Below are positions 1 to 9,688 of a stretch of 64,000 bases of DNA, piece by piece. The stretch is from Oceanisphaera arctica. Lineage in GTDB: Bacteria; Pseudomonadota; Gammaproteobacteria; Enterobacterales; Aeromonadaceae. The stretch is from NCBI RefSeq assembly GCF_002936955.1, contig NZ_MPZM01000001.1, positions 1 through 64,000 on the forward strand. The letters are read 5' to 3'. Positions within the stretch are counted from its first letter, which is position 1. Each line of letters begins with the position of its first letter. The notes under the pieces are model-generated. The model was not told the origin of the DNA and made no database searches. It saw only the letters and a program-made list of their open reading frames with translations. Both the position numbers and the translations under genes were made by a program.

Positions 1-2
1 TT

Positions 3-35
3 AAAAAGCCCTTCACTGATGTGAAGGGCTTTTTT
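3..35. terminator. Bidirectional intrinsic terminator at left edge
   Basis: A 10-bp perfect stem (AGCCCTTCAC, TGAT loop, GTGAAGGGCT) is flanked by A5 on the left and T6 on the right. It can stop transcription from either side and probably ends a gene lying to the left of the window. Confidence 0.85.
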
Positions 36-307
36 ACGTCTGCAGGTCACACCATTTCACATGGCAAAGATAGATTCAGCGAGCGCAGCGATTTCCCAAC
101 TGTGAAAGGTGGGCGAAGCACGACCGGAAAAAGCGCTGCTTTTTTAGTTTGCTCTCGCTCCCTTTGCTTTATAACGCCAAGCGATAAAATCATCGAGGTA
201 TGTGCCTCTGGCCAACAGGGCGGCTTTTCCTTCCGCTTTCTTTCTGCATAAATGGGTGCTATGTGCTAGACTGGCGCCCATTTTAATGGTCTGAATTTAC
301 AACTATT
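36..307. other. Intergenic region upstream of the ccm cluster
   Basis: No convincing gene is visible. A 76-codon open frame (21-251) begins inside the terminator hairpin and has no ribosome-binding site or recognisable family. A possible extended -10 box (TGC-TAGACT, 264-272) lies about 35 bases before ccmA and may be the ccm promoter, but no good -35 box accompanies it. Confidence 0.4.
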
Positions 308-940
308 ATGCTTGAAGCCAGAGCCTTGACCTGTGTCCGTGAAGAGCGCACCTTATTCGGTGACTTGTCTCTGACGGTGGCGCCCGGCGAACTGGTACAG
401 GTTGCTGGGCCCAACGGCGTCGGTAAAACCAGTCTGCTGCGCTTGCTGGCTGGCCTGTCTCGCCCTTACGGCGGCGAGGTGTACTGGCAGGGCGAGAACA
501 TAGAGCAGCATAGAGACGACTATCATCAGGACCTGCTCTACCTCGGCCACCAGGCCGGCATCAAACACGAACTGACCGCCTTCGAGAACCTGGCCTTCTT
601 TTGCCGCATGCATCATGCCGACAGTACCGCCAATCTGTGGGAGGTGCTGGCCACGGTGGGTCTGGCGGGCCTCGAAGATCAAGCTGCCGGTCAGCTGTCT
701 GCCGGCCAGAAACGGCGGGTGGCGCTGGCCCGGCTGTGGTTGGGCGGTCCTCGTTTGTGGATCCTCGATGAACCCTTTACCGCCATCGACAAACACGGCA
801 TCAGGGTACTGGAACGACTGCTGCTGGATCATACCGACGCCGGCGGCATGGTATTGATCACCACCCATCAGGATTTATCCCTCTGTGCCGACCGGGCACG
901 CACCCTGCTGCTGACCCCTTATCAGGAGGAGCCGGCATGA
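308..940 (+). CDS. ccmA: Heme exporter ATP-binding protein CcmA
   Basis: This is the ATPase subunit of the CcmAB(CD) ABC complex. It releases holo-CcmE from the CcmC-heme adduct during System I cytochrome c maturation at the inner membrane. The 210-residue protein has the Walker A motif GPNGVGKT at residues 34-41, an LSAGQ signature at 130-134, Walker B LWILDEP at 150-156 and an H-loop histidine at 187. It is first in a nine-gene ccm cluster and overlaps ccmB by four bases (ATGA). The ribosome-binding site before the ATG is weak, but no better start exists. Length is typical of the family. Confidence 0.97.
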   Translation: MLEARALTCVREERTLFGDLSLTVAPGELVQVAGPNGVGKTSLLRLLAGLSRPYGGEVYWQGENIEQHRDDYHQDLLYLGHQAGIKHELTAFENLAFFCRMHHADSTANLWEVLATVGLAGLEDQAAGQLSAGQKRRVALARLWLGGPRLWILDEPFTAIDKHGIRVLERLLLDHTDAGGMVLITTHQDLSLCADRARTLLLTPYQEEPA

Positions 941-1605
941 GAGCCATGTTTACCGGGGTACTGCGTCGCGAGCTGGTCTCGGCCCTGCGGCGGCGCGCCG
1001 ATATTCTCAATCCCCTGTGGTTTTTTGTTATCGTCATCAGCCTGTTTCCGTTAGGCATAGGGCCCGAGCCGACCCTGCTGGCGCGTATCGCTCCCGGCAT
1101 CGTCTGGGTGGCGGCGCTACTGTCGTCGCTGCTGGCGCTGGAGCGACTGTTCAGAGACGACTTTATTGACGGTACCCTGGAACAATTAATGCTGATGCCC
1201 TGTCCTTTAGGGGTACTGGTGCTGGCCAAGGTACTGGCACACTGGTTACTGACCGGCTTGCCACTGCTGCTGCTGTCGCCCCTGGTGGCGGTGCTGCTGA
1301 GCCTGGACATGGTGGGGTTTCAGGCCGTGTTCTGGACCCTGTTGCTGGGCACGCCGATTCTGAGCCTGCTCGGTGCCATAGGGGTGGCACTGACCGTGGG
1401 CATCGGCAAGGGGGGCGTATTGTTGAGCCTGCTGACCCTGCCGTTGTATATTCCGGTACTGATTTTTGCCACCTCGGCCATAGAGGCGGCGGCGTTTGGT
1501 GCGCCTTACGACGGTCAGCTGGCGATTCTGGCGGCCATGCTGGTAGGCAGCATTACCTTGGCGCCCTTTGCCATCGCCTCGGCGTTGCGAGTGAGTGTCA
1601 ACTAA
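937..1605 (+). CDS. ccmB: Heme exporter membrane subunit CcmB
   Basis: This is the membrane subunit paired with CcmA. The 222-residue protein is strongly hydrophobic, with about six predicted membrane spans and a short cytoplasmic N-terminus ([11 protein letters not shown]). The conserved segment ending [13 protein letters not shown] (about residues 70-85) is typical of CcmB. Translation is coupled to ccmA through the ATGA overlap. It is followed by a 126-bp gap before ccmC, the only sizeable gap in the cluster. Confidence 0.96.
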   Translation: MRAMFTGVLRRELVSALRRRADILNPLWFFVIVISLFPLGIGPEPTLLARIAPGIVWVAALLSSLLALERLFRDDFIDGTLEQLMLMPCPLGVLVLAKVLAHWLLTGLPLLLLSPLVAVLLSLDMVGFQAVFWTLLLGTPILSLLGAIGVALTVGIGKGGVLLSLLTLPLYIPVLIFATSAIEAAAFGAPYDGQLAILAAMLVGSITLAPFAIASALRVSVN

Positions 1606-1681
1606 CGGACGTCAAGGTGTTTTGAACGACGGATTTGGGATATCTTGGGCCCTTGTGTACCCGGTTTTTGTGAACAACTTA

Positions 1682-1717
1682 TATAACGTTTTCTATAACA
1701 TTCTCTATAACGTGTAA
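1682..1717. repeat. Three 12-bp direct repeats upstream of ccmC
   Basis: TATAAC recurs at 1682, 1694 and 1706, an exact 12-base period, followed by variable T/C-rich spacers (GTTTTC, ATTCTC, GTGTAA). It lies in the ccmB-ccmC gap, 24 bases before the ccmC ATG. Several copies resemble -10 boxes, so an internal promoter is possible but not shown. Confidence 0.6.
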
Positions 1718-1740
1718 TACAAAAAAGGTCTGTGAGCAAC

Positions 1741-2487
1741 ATGTGGAAATGGTTACATCCCTATGCCAAGTCAGAGCAAGCCTACCGGCTGGCGGGCCTC
1801 TGGTTACCCTGGTTTGCCGTGTTCAGTATGGTGTCCTTTATCATCGGTCTGGCCTGGGGGCTGGCTTTTGCGCCGGCCGATTATCAGCAGGGCGACTCCT
1901 TTCGCATCATCTATATTCATGTGCCCGCCGCCATTCTCTCCATGGGCGCCTATTCCTCGATGGCCATCGCCGCCTTTATCGGACTGGTGTGGCAAATCAA
2001 GACCGCCGACATGGCGGTGGCGGCCATCGCACCGGTAGGTGCCGTGTTTACCGCCATCGCCCTCTTTACCGGCGCCGCCTGGGGTAAACCCATGTGGGGT
2101 GCCTGGTGGGTATGGGATGCGCGCCTGACCTCCGAACTGATACTGCTGTTCCTCTATCTGGGGGTTATCGCGCTTTATAACGCCATTTCCGACAAGGTGC
2201 TGGCCGGCCGTGCCGCCGGTATTCTGGCACTGGTGGGGGTGATCAACCTGCCCATCATCCATTACTCGGTGGAGTGGTGGAATACCCTGCATCAGGGTGC
2301 CAGCATCACCAAGTTTGACCGGCCGTCCATTTCCAACGAGATGCTCTGGCCCTTGTTGATCATGATACTGGCCTTCAGTTGTTTTCTGGGGGCGCTGACC
2401 CTGATGCGGCTGCGCAACGAATTGATCCGGCGCGAGTCCCATCGTCCCTGGGTACTGAAACTGGTGGAGGAACAGGATGAAATTTGA
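1741..2487 (+). CDS. ccmC: Heme handling protein CcmC
   Basis: This inner-membrane protein binds periplasmic heme and loads it onto the histidine of CcmE. It has six predicted membrane spans and the tryptophan-rich WWD-type motif (WGTWW-like, here WGAWWVWDARLTSE). The flanking histidines are in HVPAA and HYSVEWWNTLHQG. I chose the ATG at 1741 (MWKWLHPY), which matches the E. coli N-terminus; an in-frame GTG at 1732 is possible but too close to its AGG. The product is 248 residues. Its 3' end overlaps ccmD by 11 bases. Confidence 0.96.
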   Translation: MWKWLHPYAKSEQAYRLAGLWLPWFAVFSMVSFIIGLAWGLAFAPADYQQGDSFRIIYIHVPAAILSMGAYSSMAIAAFIGLVWQIKTADMAVAAIAPVGAVFTAIALFTGAAWGKPMWGAWWVWDARLTSELILLFLYLGVIALYNAISDKVLAGRAAGILALVGVINLPIIHYSVEWWNTLHQGASITKFDRPSISNEMLWPLLIMILAFSCFLGALTLMRLRNELIRRESHRPWVLKLVEEQDEI

Positions 2488-2683
2488 TAGCTGGTCCGCA
2501 TTCTGGGCCATGGGCGGCTACGGCTTTTATGTGTGGCTGTCTTTTGCTCTGACCATTTTTGCACTGCTGGCGCTGGTGGTGTCGACCATGACCACCAGAA
2601 AGAGCCTGCTGCGCGCAGTAAAACAGAAACAGGCCCGGGCGGCCCGTCGTAAAGCCGCCCAGAAGTTGGAGAATACCTTATGA
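2477..2683 (+). CDS. ccmD: Heme exporter protein CcmD
   Basis: This is a small (68-residue) single-span protein. It stabilises the CcmC-heme-CcmE complex and is needed with CcmAB to release holo-CcmE. One hydrophobic helix (about residues 18-38) follows the conserved [12 protein letters not shown] start and is followed by a strongly basic cytoplasmic tail ([21 protein letters not shown]). It overlaps ccmC by 11 bases and ccmE by four bases, as is usual for ccmD. Confidence 0.93.
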   Translation: MKFDSWSAFWAMGGYGFYVWLSFALTIFALLALVVSTMTTRKSLLRAVKQKQARAARRKAAQKLENTL

Positions 2684-3174
2684 ACCCTAGACGTAAAAAG
2701 CGCATGGCCCTGCTGCTGGCGGTGGTGGTCGGGCTGTCGGTGATGACCGGGCTGGTACTCTATGCCCTGCAGCAGAATATCGATCTGTTTTATACCCCCA
2801 CCGAACTGGTGCAGGGCAAGGGCGAAACCAAGCTCAAGCCGGAAGTGGGCCAGCGCCTGCGCATCGGTGGCATGGTGGTGCCGGGCTCGGTCAGCCGTGA
2901 TCAGCAAAGCCTCAAGGTCAGCTTCGATCTGGTGGATGCAGGCGGTGAAGTCATTACCGTCATTTTCGACGGCATATTGCCGGATCTGTTCCGGGAAGGG
3001 CAGGGTATTGTCGCCCAGGGCCACCTGGACGATGCGCGCACCATCACCGCCTTCGAGGTGCTGGCCAAACACGATGAAGAATACATGCCGCCGGAAGTGG
3101 CCGAAGCGCTCAAGGGAATAGAGCACGTCAAACCCGAATATTCCCAGGAGCAGCTGAAAGGAAGCCGGTCATGA
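2680..3174 (+). CDS. ccmE: Periplasmic heme chaperone CcmE
   Basis: CcmE binds heme covalently and hands it to the CcmFH ligation complex. The 164-residue protein has a basic N-terminus, one membrane anchor (about residues 9-30) and an OB-fold domain in the periplasm. The heme-binding motif is intact: His131 and Tyr135 in [10 protein letters not shown]. It overlaps ccmD and ccmF by ATGA-type junctions, consistent with a single translationally coupled operon. Confidence 0.97.
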   Translation: MNPRRKKRMALLLAVVVGLSVMTGLVLYALQQNIDLFYTPTELVQGKGETKLKPEVGQRLRIGGMVVPGSVSRDQQSLKVSFDLVDAGGEVITVIFDGILPDLFREGQGIVAQGHLDDARTITAFEVLAKHDEEYMPPEVAEALKGIEHVKPEYSQEQLKGSRS

Positions 3175-5126
3175 TCCCAGAAATAGGGCAGTTTGCCCTG
3201 ATCCTCGCCCTGGCGGCGAGTCTGATACTGAGTATTTATCCGCTGCTTGGGGCCGCTCGCGGCAACGTCGGCATGATGCTGCTGGCACGGCCCCTGTCTT
3301 ACGCCATGTTCGGCTTCTTGCTTCTGTCGTTCGGCTGCCTGACCTGGGCCTTTATCGATCACGACTTTACCGTGCTCTATGTGGCCTCTAACTCCAACAG
3401 CCTGTTGCCGCTGGAATATCGAATTTCCGCGGTGTGGGGCGCTCACGAGGGCTCTCTGCTGTTGTGGGTACTGACGCTGGCTGGCTGGACGGCGGCCGTG
3501 GCCCGCTTCAGTCGTGCGCTGCCGCTGGATGCGGTGGCCCGGGTGCTGAGTGTGATGGGCATGATTGGCGTCGGCTTCCTGCTGTTCGTGATTGTGACCT
3601 CCAACCCCTTCGAGCGCACCCTGCCGTTCTTTCCTGTCGATGGCCGGGATCTTAACCCTCTGCTGCAGGATCCGGGGCTGATATTCCATCCGCCCATGCT
3701 CTATATGGGCTACGTGGGCTTTTCAGTCGCTTTTGCCTTTGCCATCGCCTCTCTGATGACCGGCAAACTGGACGCGGCCTGGGCTCGCTGGTCACGGCCC
3801 TGGACCATGGCCGCCTGGATCTTTCTGACGCTGGGCATAGCGCTGGGCTCCTGGTGGGCCTATTACGAGCTTGGCTGGGGCGGCTGGTGGTTCTGGGATC
3901 CGGTAGAAAATGCCTCCTTCATGCCCTGGCTGGCCGGTACGGCGCTGATCCACTCGCTGGCGGTGACCGAGAAACGGGCCACCTTCAAGGCCTGGACGGT
4001 ACTGCTGGCGATCATGGCCTTCTCGTTGAGCCTGCTCGGTACCTTTCTGGTGCGCTCCGGGGTGCTGGTATCGGTGCATGCCTTCGCCTCGGACCCAACC
4101 CGCGGACTCTTTATTCTGGTGTTCCTGATGCTGGTGATCGGCGCCTCGCTGCTGCTTTACGCCATCAAGGGCGCCGAGGTCAAAAGCCATGGCAAGCATG
4201 AGCTGGCCAGCCGCGAGAGCATGCTGCTCGGCAACAACATAGTGCTGATGGCCGGTCTGGTGGTGGTGCTGATCGGCACCTTGTTGCCTCTGGTGCACAA
4301 GGAGCTGGGCCTGGGGAGTATTAGCATAGGCGCGCCTTTCTTCAACAGCCTCTATGCCTGGTTGATCATCCCCTTCGCGCTGTTGCTGGGTGCTGGCCCC
4401 CTGTTCCGCTGGCGTCGTCAGAGCATGAAGGAAATCAACGGCAAGCTGCTGTTTGCGGCCGTGGCCAGCGTGGCTATCGGGGCCTTCCTGCCCTGGTACT
4501 TTGCCGACAATTTCGAAGTCTGGGCGGCGGTCGGTCTGGGCCTGGGGGCCTTTATCGTGATCACCAGCCTGCAGGAAACCTGGGTGCGTGCCACCCATCG
4601 CCATTCATTTGGTGTGGGAGTACGCAAGTTGGGTAACAGCCACTGGGCCATGTTCACCGGTCATATCGGCCTGGCGGTGACCATCATCGGCATCAGCTGC
4701 ACCCAGCTTTACAGCATAGAGCGGGACGTGCGCATGAGCGCCGGCGACAGCGTGACCTTCTCCGGTTATACCTTTACCTTCGAAGGAACCCGTCAGGCCG
4801 ACGGCGCCAACTATGAAGGCTTCAAGGGCGTGATTGGTGTCAGCAAAAACGGTCGGGAGCTGACCAAGCTCAAGGCGGAGAAACGACTCTATCTGGTGCA
4901 GCGCATGCCGATGACCGAAGCGGCCATAGACGCCGGTTTTACCCGCGATCTCTATGCGGCGCTGGGCGAGGAGCTGGATGACGGCGCCTGGGCGGTACGA
5001 CTCTATTACAAGCCCTTTATTCGCTGGGTCTGGTTCGGCGCCGTGCTGATGGCCATCGCCGGTGTCATTTCCATGGTCGACAAACGCTATCGTTTCGGTG
5101 GTAAAACTACGCAGGAGGCTGCATGA
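3171..5126 (+). CDS. ccmF: Cytochrome c heme ligase subunit CcmF
   Basis: This is the large multispan membrane subunit of the heme lyase that joins heme to apocytochrome c. The 651-residue protein carries the WWD signature around residues 235-255 ([16 protein letters not shown]). Conserved histidines flank it (AVWGAHEGS near residue 91; [11 protein letters not shown] near 173), and a soluble periplasmic loop precedes the last helix. It overlaps ccmE and ccmG by four bases each. Length and motifs are typical. Confidence 0.98.
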   Translation: MIPEIGQFALILALAASLILSIYPLLGAARGNVGMMLLARPLSYAMFGFLLLSFGCLTWAFIDHDFTVLYVASNSNSLLPLEYRISAVWGAHEGSLLLWVLTLAGWTAAVARFSRALPLDAVARVLSVMGMIGVGFLLFVIVTSNPFERTLPFFPVDGRDLNPLLQDPGLIFHPPMLYMGYVGFSVAFAFAIASLMTGKLDAAWARWSRPWTMAAWIFLTLGIALGSWWAYYELGWGGWWFWDPVENASFMPWLAGTALIHSLAVTEKRATFKAWTVLLAIMAFSLSLLGTFLVRSGVLVSVHAFASDPTRGLFILVFLMLVIGASLLLYAIKGAEVKSHGKHELASRESMLLGNNIVLMAGLVVVLIGTLLPLVHKELGLGSISIGAPFFNSLYAWLIIPFALLLGAGPLFRWRRQSMKEINGKLLFAAVASVAIGAFLPWYFADNFEVWAAVGLGLGAFIVITSLQETWVRATHRHSFGVGVRKLGNSHWAMFTGHIGLAVTIIGISCTQLYSIERDVRMSAGDSVTFSGYTFTFEGTRQADGANYEGFKGVIGVSKNGRELTKLKAEKRLYLVQRMPMTEAAIDAGFTRDLYAALGEELDDGAWAVRLYYKPFIRWVWFGAVLMAIAGVISMVDKRYRFGGKTTQEAA

Positions 5127-5656
5127 ATCGTCGAGTCCTGATCCTGTCCATCCCCCTGCTGATTTTTCTGGGGGCCTGCGCCTTCCTGTACAAGGGACTG
5201 TTTTCGGATCCGCGCAAGCTGGAGTCGGCGCTGCTGGACCAGCCGGTACCGGAATTCAGCCTGACGTCGTTACAGAACCCGGACCAGCAGTTCAGCCGGG
5301 AAATTTTTACCGGCCAGCCCATGTTGCTCAACGTCTGGGCGACCTGGTGTCCGACCTGTTATGCCGAGCATGAATACCTTAATGAGCTGAAGGCGAAAGA
5401 GGGTATTTACATTGTCGGCATGAACTACAAGGACGAGCGGGACAAGGCCCTGCGCTGGTTGAAGAACCTGGGCAACCCTTATGCCATCGATCTGTACGAT
5501 CCTCGCGGTATGCTGGGGCTGGATCTGGGCGTTTACGGTGCTCCCGAGACTTTTCTCATCGACAGCCAGGGGGTAATTCGTTACCGCCACGTTGGTGATG
5601 TGAACGAGCAGGTGTGGCAGCAGACCCTGAAACCGATTTTCGAGCGGATGGAGTAA
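5123..5656 (+). CDS. ccmG: Periplasmic thiol:disulfide oxidoreductase CcmG/DsbE
   Basis: This membrane-tethered thioredoxin-fold protein reduces the CXXCH cysteines of apocytochrome c, or CcmH, before heme attachment. An N-terminal anchor (about residues 5-24) precedes the thioredoxin domain, whose redox motif WCPTC is at residues 75-79 (Cys76, Cys79). The later cis-proline segment reads GVYGAPETFLID. At 177 residues it matches E. coli CcmG closely. The stop lies four bases from the ccmH start. Confidence 0.97.
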   Translation: MNRRVLILSIPLLIFLGACAFLYKGLFSDPRKLESALLDQPVPEFSLTSLQNPDQQFSREIFTGQPMLLNVWATWCPTCYAEHEYLNELKAKEGIYIVGMNYKDERDKALRWLKNLGNPYAIDLYDPRGMLGLDLGVYGAPETFLIDSQGVIRYRHVGDVNEQVWQQTLKPIFERME

Positions 5657-5660
5657 AGCG

Positions 5661-6137
5661 ATGCGTTTATGCTCTGTGCTGATATTACTGGCAGGCTTAT
5701 GGCTGCCGCCGGCCACGGCCGCCATCGATGTCTATGAGTTCGACTCTCCCCGGCAGGAAGAGACCTTCCGCGAGCTGACCCGGGAGTTACGCTGCCCCAA
5801 GTGCCAGAACCAGGATATTGCCGACTCCAACGCCGAGCTGGCCAAGGATCTGCGCGAAAAGACTTACACCATGTTGCGCGAGGGCAGCAGCAAGAAAGAA
5901 ATCATCGATTTCATGGTGGCCCGCTACGGCAACTTCATTCTCTACAAGCCGCCGGTGATGGCGTCGACCCTGATCCTGTGGCTCGGCCCCGTGCTGGTGA
6001 TGCTGCTGGGACTGGTCATAGTACTGGTACGGACCCGAAAAAAATCGCGAAATAGCCCAGATGGTGCGGATAGCGCCTTGAGTGAGCAAGAACAACGGCG
6101 CCTGGCCGAACTGCTGAACAAAGACAAAGAGAGCTGA
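5661..6137 (+). CDS. ccmH: Cytochrome c maturation thiol oxidoreductase CcmH
   Basis: CcmH forms the heme ligation complex with CcmF and CcmI and handles the apocytochrome thiols. A signal peptide (cleavage near residue 20, PATAA) is followed by the LRCPKCQ motif (Cys45, Cys48). A C-terminal membrane helix is at about 101-120 and a charged tail follows. At 158 residues it is the short form, with the TPR part encoded separately by the next gene, as in Pseudomonas rather than E. coli, where the two are fused. Confidence 0.96.
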   Translation: MRLCSVLILLAGLWLPPATAAIDVYEFDSPRQEETFRELTRELRCPKCQNQDIADSNAELAKDLREKTYTMLREGSSKKEIIDFMVARYGNFILYKPPVMASTLILWLGPVLVMLLGLVIVLVRTRKKSRNSPDGADSALSEQEQRRLAELLNKDKES

Positions 6138-6138
6138 T

Positions 6139-7350
6139 ATGACCTTATTCTGGATCCTCAGCGGCCTGCTGACGCTGCTGCTGGCACTGGTGATAATACT
6201 GCCCCTGACCCGAGGTCGGGCCGAGTCCAGCCATAGCCGTAATCAACTCAATACCCAGTTGTATCGGCAACGGTTGCAGGAGCTGGAGCAGGACCGGGAT
6301 CAGGGCCTGCTGGAAGAGGGTGAGTCGGCGGCACAGGAGCTGCAGAAAAGCCTGCTGGACGACGTAGTCACCGAAAAACCGCAGCAGTATCGCCGCGGTA
6401 TCTGGTTATGGCTGCCGGCGGTATTGATAGTCGTGGCTGTAGCTTACGCCGGTTACTGGCAGCTGGGAGCCTATCCCAAGGTGGTGCAGTGGCAGGATAA
6501 CGCCGCCCGGCTGAGCGAGTTGTCGCGCAAGGTACTGATTGAGCCGGATGGCGAGGTGACCGAGCAGGACATGATGGATCTGATCCAGTCGTTGCGTACC
6601 AAGTTACATCAGGACGGCGATGATTTCCGTGGCTGGTTGCTGCTGGGACGCCTGACCCTAGAAATGCGCGACGGCGAAACCGCCCGCGATGCGCTGGAAA
6701 AGGCGCTCAAGCTGACCGATACCCCGGATACGGTGATAGTGCCTTACGCCGAGGCGCTGGCCATGACCGGCGAGGCGCTGCGCGCCGAAAACATGATCAA
6801 ACAGGTGCTGTCCCGGGACCCGGACAATCTGGAAGCCTGGTCCGTATTTGCCTTTATGGCCTTGCAGCAGGATAACCTGACCGCAGCCATCGCCCGCTGG
6901 CAGCAGATTCTGCAGCGCATGTCGCCGGATAGCCCCCGCTATGCCATGATTGAACGTTCGGTTGCCTTTGCCGAGCGTCGCCTGGCAGAAACCGACCAGG
7001 CGCCGGTGACCGGCCCGCGCTTCGAGGTAGAGGTGAATGCCGCAAGCGCCGTGCCTTATCATCCGGGTGCCGTGCTCTTTGTGTATGCGGTAGACGCCCA
7101 GGGTGGCGAAATGCCGCTGGTGGCTCGACGTATCGAGCGGCCCTCGTTTCCGCTGACTGTTACCCTGTCCAATGCGGACGCCATGGTGGCCAGCAACAAC
7201 ATGAGCGGGCGGGATGCGGTCGTGATCAAGGCGCGGATTGCCCCCAGTGGCAACGTGACCTATGCCACCGACGCCTGGGAAGGTCGCAGCGGCGTGATGA
7301 GCACCGATGAAGATAGTCAGTTGTCCATCTTCATCGATACGCCGCTGTAA
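6139..7350 (+). CDS. ccmI: Apocytochrome c chaperone CcmI
   Basis: CcmI holds the C-terminal helix of apocytochrome c for the CcmFH ligase. The 403-residue protein has an N-terminal membrane helix, a cytoplasmic coiled segment (about residues 30-80), a second membrane helix (about 90-110), TPR repeats (about 150-270) and a C-terminal beta-rich domain (about 290-400) typical of the E. coli CcmH C-terminal half. It starts one base after the ccmH stop and is the last ccm gene. Confidence 0.94.
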   Translation: MTLFWILSGLLTLLLALVIILPLTRGRAESSHSRNQLNTQLYRQRLQELEQDRDQGLLEEGESAAQELQKSLLDDVVTEKPQQYRRGIWLWLPAVLIVVAVAYAGYWQLGAYPKVVQWQDNAARLSELSRKVLIEPDGEVTEQDMMDLIQSLRTKLHQDGDDFRGWLLLGRLTLEMRDGETARDALEKALKLTDTPDTVIVPYAEALAMTGEALRAENMIKQVLSRDPDNLEAWSVFAFMALQQDNLTAAIARWQQILQRMSPDSPRYAMIERSVAFAERRLAETDQAPVTGPRFEVEVNAASAVPYHPGAVLFVYAVDAQGGEMPLVARRIERPSFPLTVTLSNADAMVASNNMSGRDAVVIKARIAPSGNVTYATDAWEGRSGVMSTDEDSQLSIFIDTPL

Positions 7351-7423
7351 GGGAGTAGCAGCGGCCACGCCAACTGGTCGTGAGCGATAATAAGATAATA
7401 ACAAAATCGATAAGGTTTAGATT

Positions 7424-8212
7424 ATGTGGCGAATCTTGATAGTGACGGCGGGCATTGCCCTGACCGGTTGTGCCGCTCACGAGGGCGTGGACGTTCCTCG
7501 GACGAACGATCCTTTCTCACCGGCTATACCGGCCGATTACGTGAAGGCGACGGCCAATGATGCCCGTGACCCTTTCGAGCCGGTCAACCGTGCCTCCTGG
7601 GTCATCAACTACGATGTGCTGGATCCCTATGTGGTGCGTCCGGCGGCACATGCCTATGCGGATTATGTGGCCAAGCCGGTCAGAGACGGGCTGCAGAACG
7701 TGGTGCTCAACCTGGAAGAGCCGGCCAGCTTCGTCAACCATCTGGTGACCGGCGATTTTCCCGGAGCCGGTACCAACCTGGCTCGCTTCGGGGTGAACAG
7801 TACCGTCGGGGTGCTGGGTTACTTTGACGTGGCGGAAAAAATGACGCTGTCACGTCGCTCCAAGGATTTCAGCCAGGTACTGGGCCAGATGGGCGTCGGC
7901 GACGGCCCCTTCCTTATGGTGCCGGTACTGGGACCGACCACGCTGCGCCAGCTTTCCGGCGACATGGTCGACAGCCTCTATTTTCCCTACGACGTGATGA
8001 GCCTGGCCCTGCGAACCGGTAAATGGGCGCTCGACGGCCTCTATCAGCGCAGCGAGCTGATAGAGCGTGAAGCCATCATCGATAATGCCCTCGATCCTTA
8101 TGGACTGACCAAGGATCTCTATCTGCAATATCAGGATACCAAGATAGGCAAGGAATTCGAGCCGGCCTCCGACGAAGAGCTGGAAGCCTTCATGGACGAG
8201 ATTGACGGGTAA
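7424..8212 (+). CDS. mlaA: Outer-membrane lipid asymmetry lipoprotein MlaA (VacJ)
   Basis: MlaA sits in the outer membrane and removes mislocalised phospholipids from the outer leaflet, passing them to MlaC. A lipoprotein signal peptide ends at LTGC (Cys16). The family hallmarks DARDPFEPVNRASW and GFARFGVNSTVG-like stretches follow (here NLARFGVNSTVGVLG), as does the acidic C-terminal tail. It is 73 bases after ccmI in the same direction and may be read partly from the ccm operon. Length (262) is typical. Confidence 0.95.
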   Translation: MWRILIVTAGIALTGCAAHEGVDVPRTNDPFSPAIPADYVKATANDARDPFEPVNRASWVINYDVLDPYVVRPAAHAYADYVAKPVRDGLQNVVLNLEEPASFVNHLVTGDFPGAGTNLARFGVNSTVGVLGYFDVAEKMTLSRRSKDFSQVLGQMGVGDGPFLMVPVLGPTTLRQLSGDMVDSLYFPYDVMSLALRTGKWALDGLYQRSELIEREAIIDNALDPYGLTKDLYLQYQDTKIGKEFEPASDEELEAFMDEIDG

Positions 8213-8250
8213 ATAATGAAACTCAGGGTCTTGGGGAAGCGCCGGTCTAC

Positions 8251-8410
8251 TCCTCCCCCTTGGTAGCGGCGTCACAGACAGAGCTGCGGTTTCGGCGCCA
8301 GGGGGAGGCGGGGTGGGGGTGTCATTTTCGGACTTTGGCAGTAACCCCTCCCCCGCCCTTCCCTTGCACCTCGTCGTGATTCTGCAAATCCGAGGCTAAG
8401 GGGAGGGAGC
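8251..8410 (+). repeat. GC-rich two-module intergenic repeat, copy A
   Basis: Module 1 (about 8251-8325) runs from a CTCCCCCTTGGTAGCGG-like start to GCCAGGGGGAGGCGGGG. Module 2 (about 8340-8410) runs from GTAACCCCTCCCC to CTAAGGGGAGGGAGC. Each module has pyrimidine-rich and purine-rich ends that pair as a long imperfect hairpin. Both modules recur at 12071-12225 in inverse orientation and with the module order permuted. It lies between the convergent genes mlaA and the DUF502 gene. Confidence 0.75.
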
Positions 8411-8454
8411 AAAGCGGTACGGTGTTTTTAATCGCCTCACGCCTCACATTCCAA

Positions 8455-9051
8455 TCAGGGTTTTCCGGTAATACCGCCGCTGACGATAAAGGTGGTCATC
8501 TTGCTGGCGGCCACATCCAGAATCTGGATCTTGTCCTTGTCTACCACGATGAGATTGCCGGCAAAATTATAGGACTGGGGCAGATAGACGGCGACCTTGC
8601 CCGGTAGGCCGAACTCTTTCATGTCTTCCCGGGTGATAAAGCCCAGCAGCTGTATTTCTCCGCCCATCAGGCTGACCGCCACGGGTTTGTTGAACTTTTT
8701 ATTATCCCCGATCAGCGCATTGAACAGATCTCGCAGCGAGTTATAGAGCAGTTTGACCAGGGGGATCCGGGTCAGTACGCTGTCGAACAGCGACAGGAAA
8801 AAACGGCCGAGATAAAAAGAAGCGAACATGCCGGTCATGATGATCACCGCCAGAGTCAGCAGGCCACCGGCGAGATCGGCAATCCAGCCCGTTTCCAGCC
8901 CCGGAACCACCAATTGCAGCACCGAGCCCAGGGCCGAAAACAGGGTTTCGTTAAGTACGTTGAAAATCAGATAAACCAGATACACCGTCAGTACGAAGGG
9001 CAGCAGGATCAACAGACCCTGAAAGAAAAAACGGAGAAGTCGTTGCATCAT
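8455..9051 (-). CDS. DUF502 family membrane protein
   Basis: The 198-residue protein has two predicted membrane spans near the N-terminus (about 8-30 and 58-80). A conserved soluble region follows, containing LTRIPLVKLLYNSLRDL and FGLPGKVAVYLPQSYNFAGN, the pattern of the DUF502 family. The biochemical role of the family is not established. It is transcribed away from aroF together with, and downstream of, the small gene at 9151-9444. Confidence 0.85.
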   Translation of the reverse strand: MMQRLLRFFFQGLLILLPFVLTVYLVYLIFNVLNETLFSALGSVLQLVVPGLETGWIADLAGGLLTLAVIIMTGMFASFYLGRFFLSLFDSVLTRIPLVKLLYNSLRDLFNALIGDNKKFNKPVAVSLMGGEIQLLGFITREDMKEFGLPGKVAVYLPQSYNFAGNLIVVDKDKIQILDVAASKMTTFIVSGGITGKP

Positions 9052-9150
9052 CAGGCTCCAGTAAAAGGGGCGGCATCATGGCAGATCCGAAGAGGAATAA
9101 CAGCTGAAATCAACGGTGCTGTGTCAGGCGAAGTCGTGCGGACCCAGGGG

Positions 9151-9444
9151 TTAGCGGCCGGCGTTGAACCGGCGAAAGAAACACAGCCATTTTCGATACC
9201 AGGGCGGCCGGAAGTGACGGCTCTGCTCGGCGGCAAACAGCGCCTTGTGCAGCAGCATGGCGCTGGGCCTCTGGCCATAATGCCGCTCCCAGCTTTGACT
9301 GACTTCATCCATGATCAGCCGGCACTGGTGATCGTAGAGGGTGTCGTGGTTATAAGACGGCGGACTCTGGCGATAATCCACCGCGTAGTGGTCCAGAATG
9401 CGGCGAAAGCTGGCCACCAGTTGCTGATATTGATGTTGATCCAT
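9151..9444 (-). CDS. Small conserved hypothetical protein (97 aa)
   Basis: The ATG at 9444 has a strong ribosome-binding site (GAGGAG, 6 bases upstream). The 97-residue product is soluble, rich in His, Arg and aromatic residues, and ends in a basic FFRRFNAGR tail. The open frame extends 5' beyond this start but overlaps the aroF promoter there, so the longer version is unlikely. I do not recognise the family. It lies upstream of the DUF502 gene in the same direction. Confidence 0.65.
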   Translation of the reverse strand: MDQHQYQQLVASFRRILDHYAVDYRQSPPSYNHDTLYDHQCRLIMDEVSQSWERHYGQRPSAMLLHKALFAAEQSRHFRPPWYRKWLCFFRRFNAGR

Positions 9445-9655
9445 GAAATCTCCTCGCTTCCCTGAGTATATGCCGCCCCGACGGCTGCGGCATTCTGACT
9501 CTTTTATACGCACTTGGCCCCGGCAACATAAAATAACCGATTTTTGCGCACTATCAGGCTTTGCAAGGCGGCCCGGCCTTGGTAAGGTGAAAGTGGTTGC
9601 GTAAGAAAGAAATAACTTGATGTCAAATATGACGCTATTTTTCTTTCTATTTGGT

Positions 9656-9673
9656 TGTAATGATTTGTTTACA
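9656..9673 (+). promoter_or_regulatory. TyrR box upstream of aroF
   Basis: TGTAAT-N6-TTTACA matches the TyrR consensus TGTAAA-N6-TTTACA with one mismatch. It ends 15 bases before the aroF ATG, so a bound repressor would cover the transcription or translation start region. In E. coli aroF-tyrA is repressed by TyrR with tyrosine. Confidence 0.8.
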
Positions 9674-9688
9674 AGTGAGGATGTCATC

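Noticed and set aside
21-251. 76-codon open frame at the left edge
   Set aside because: Begins inside an intrinsic terminator hairpin and has no ribosome-binding site or family.
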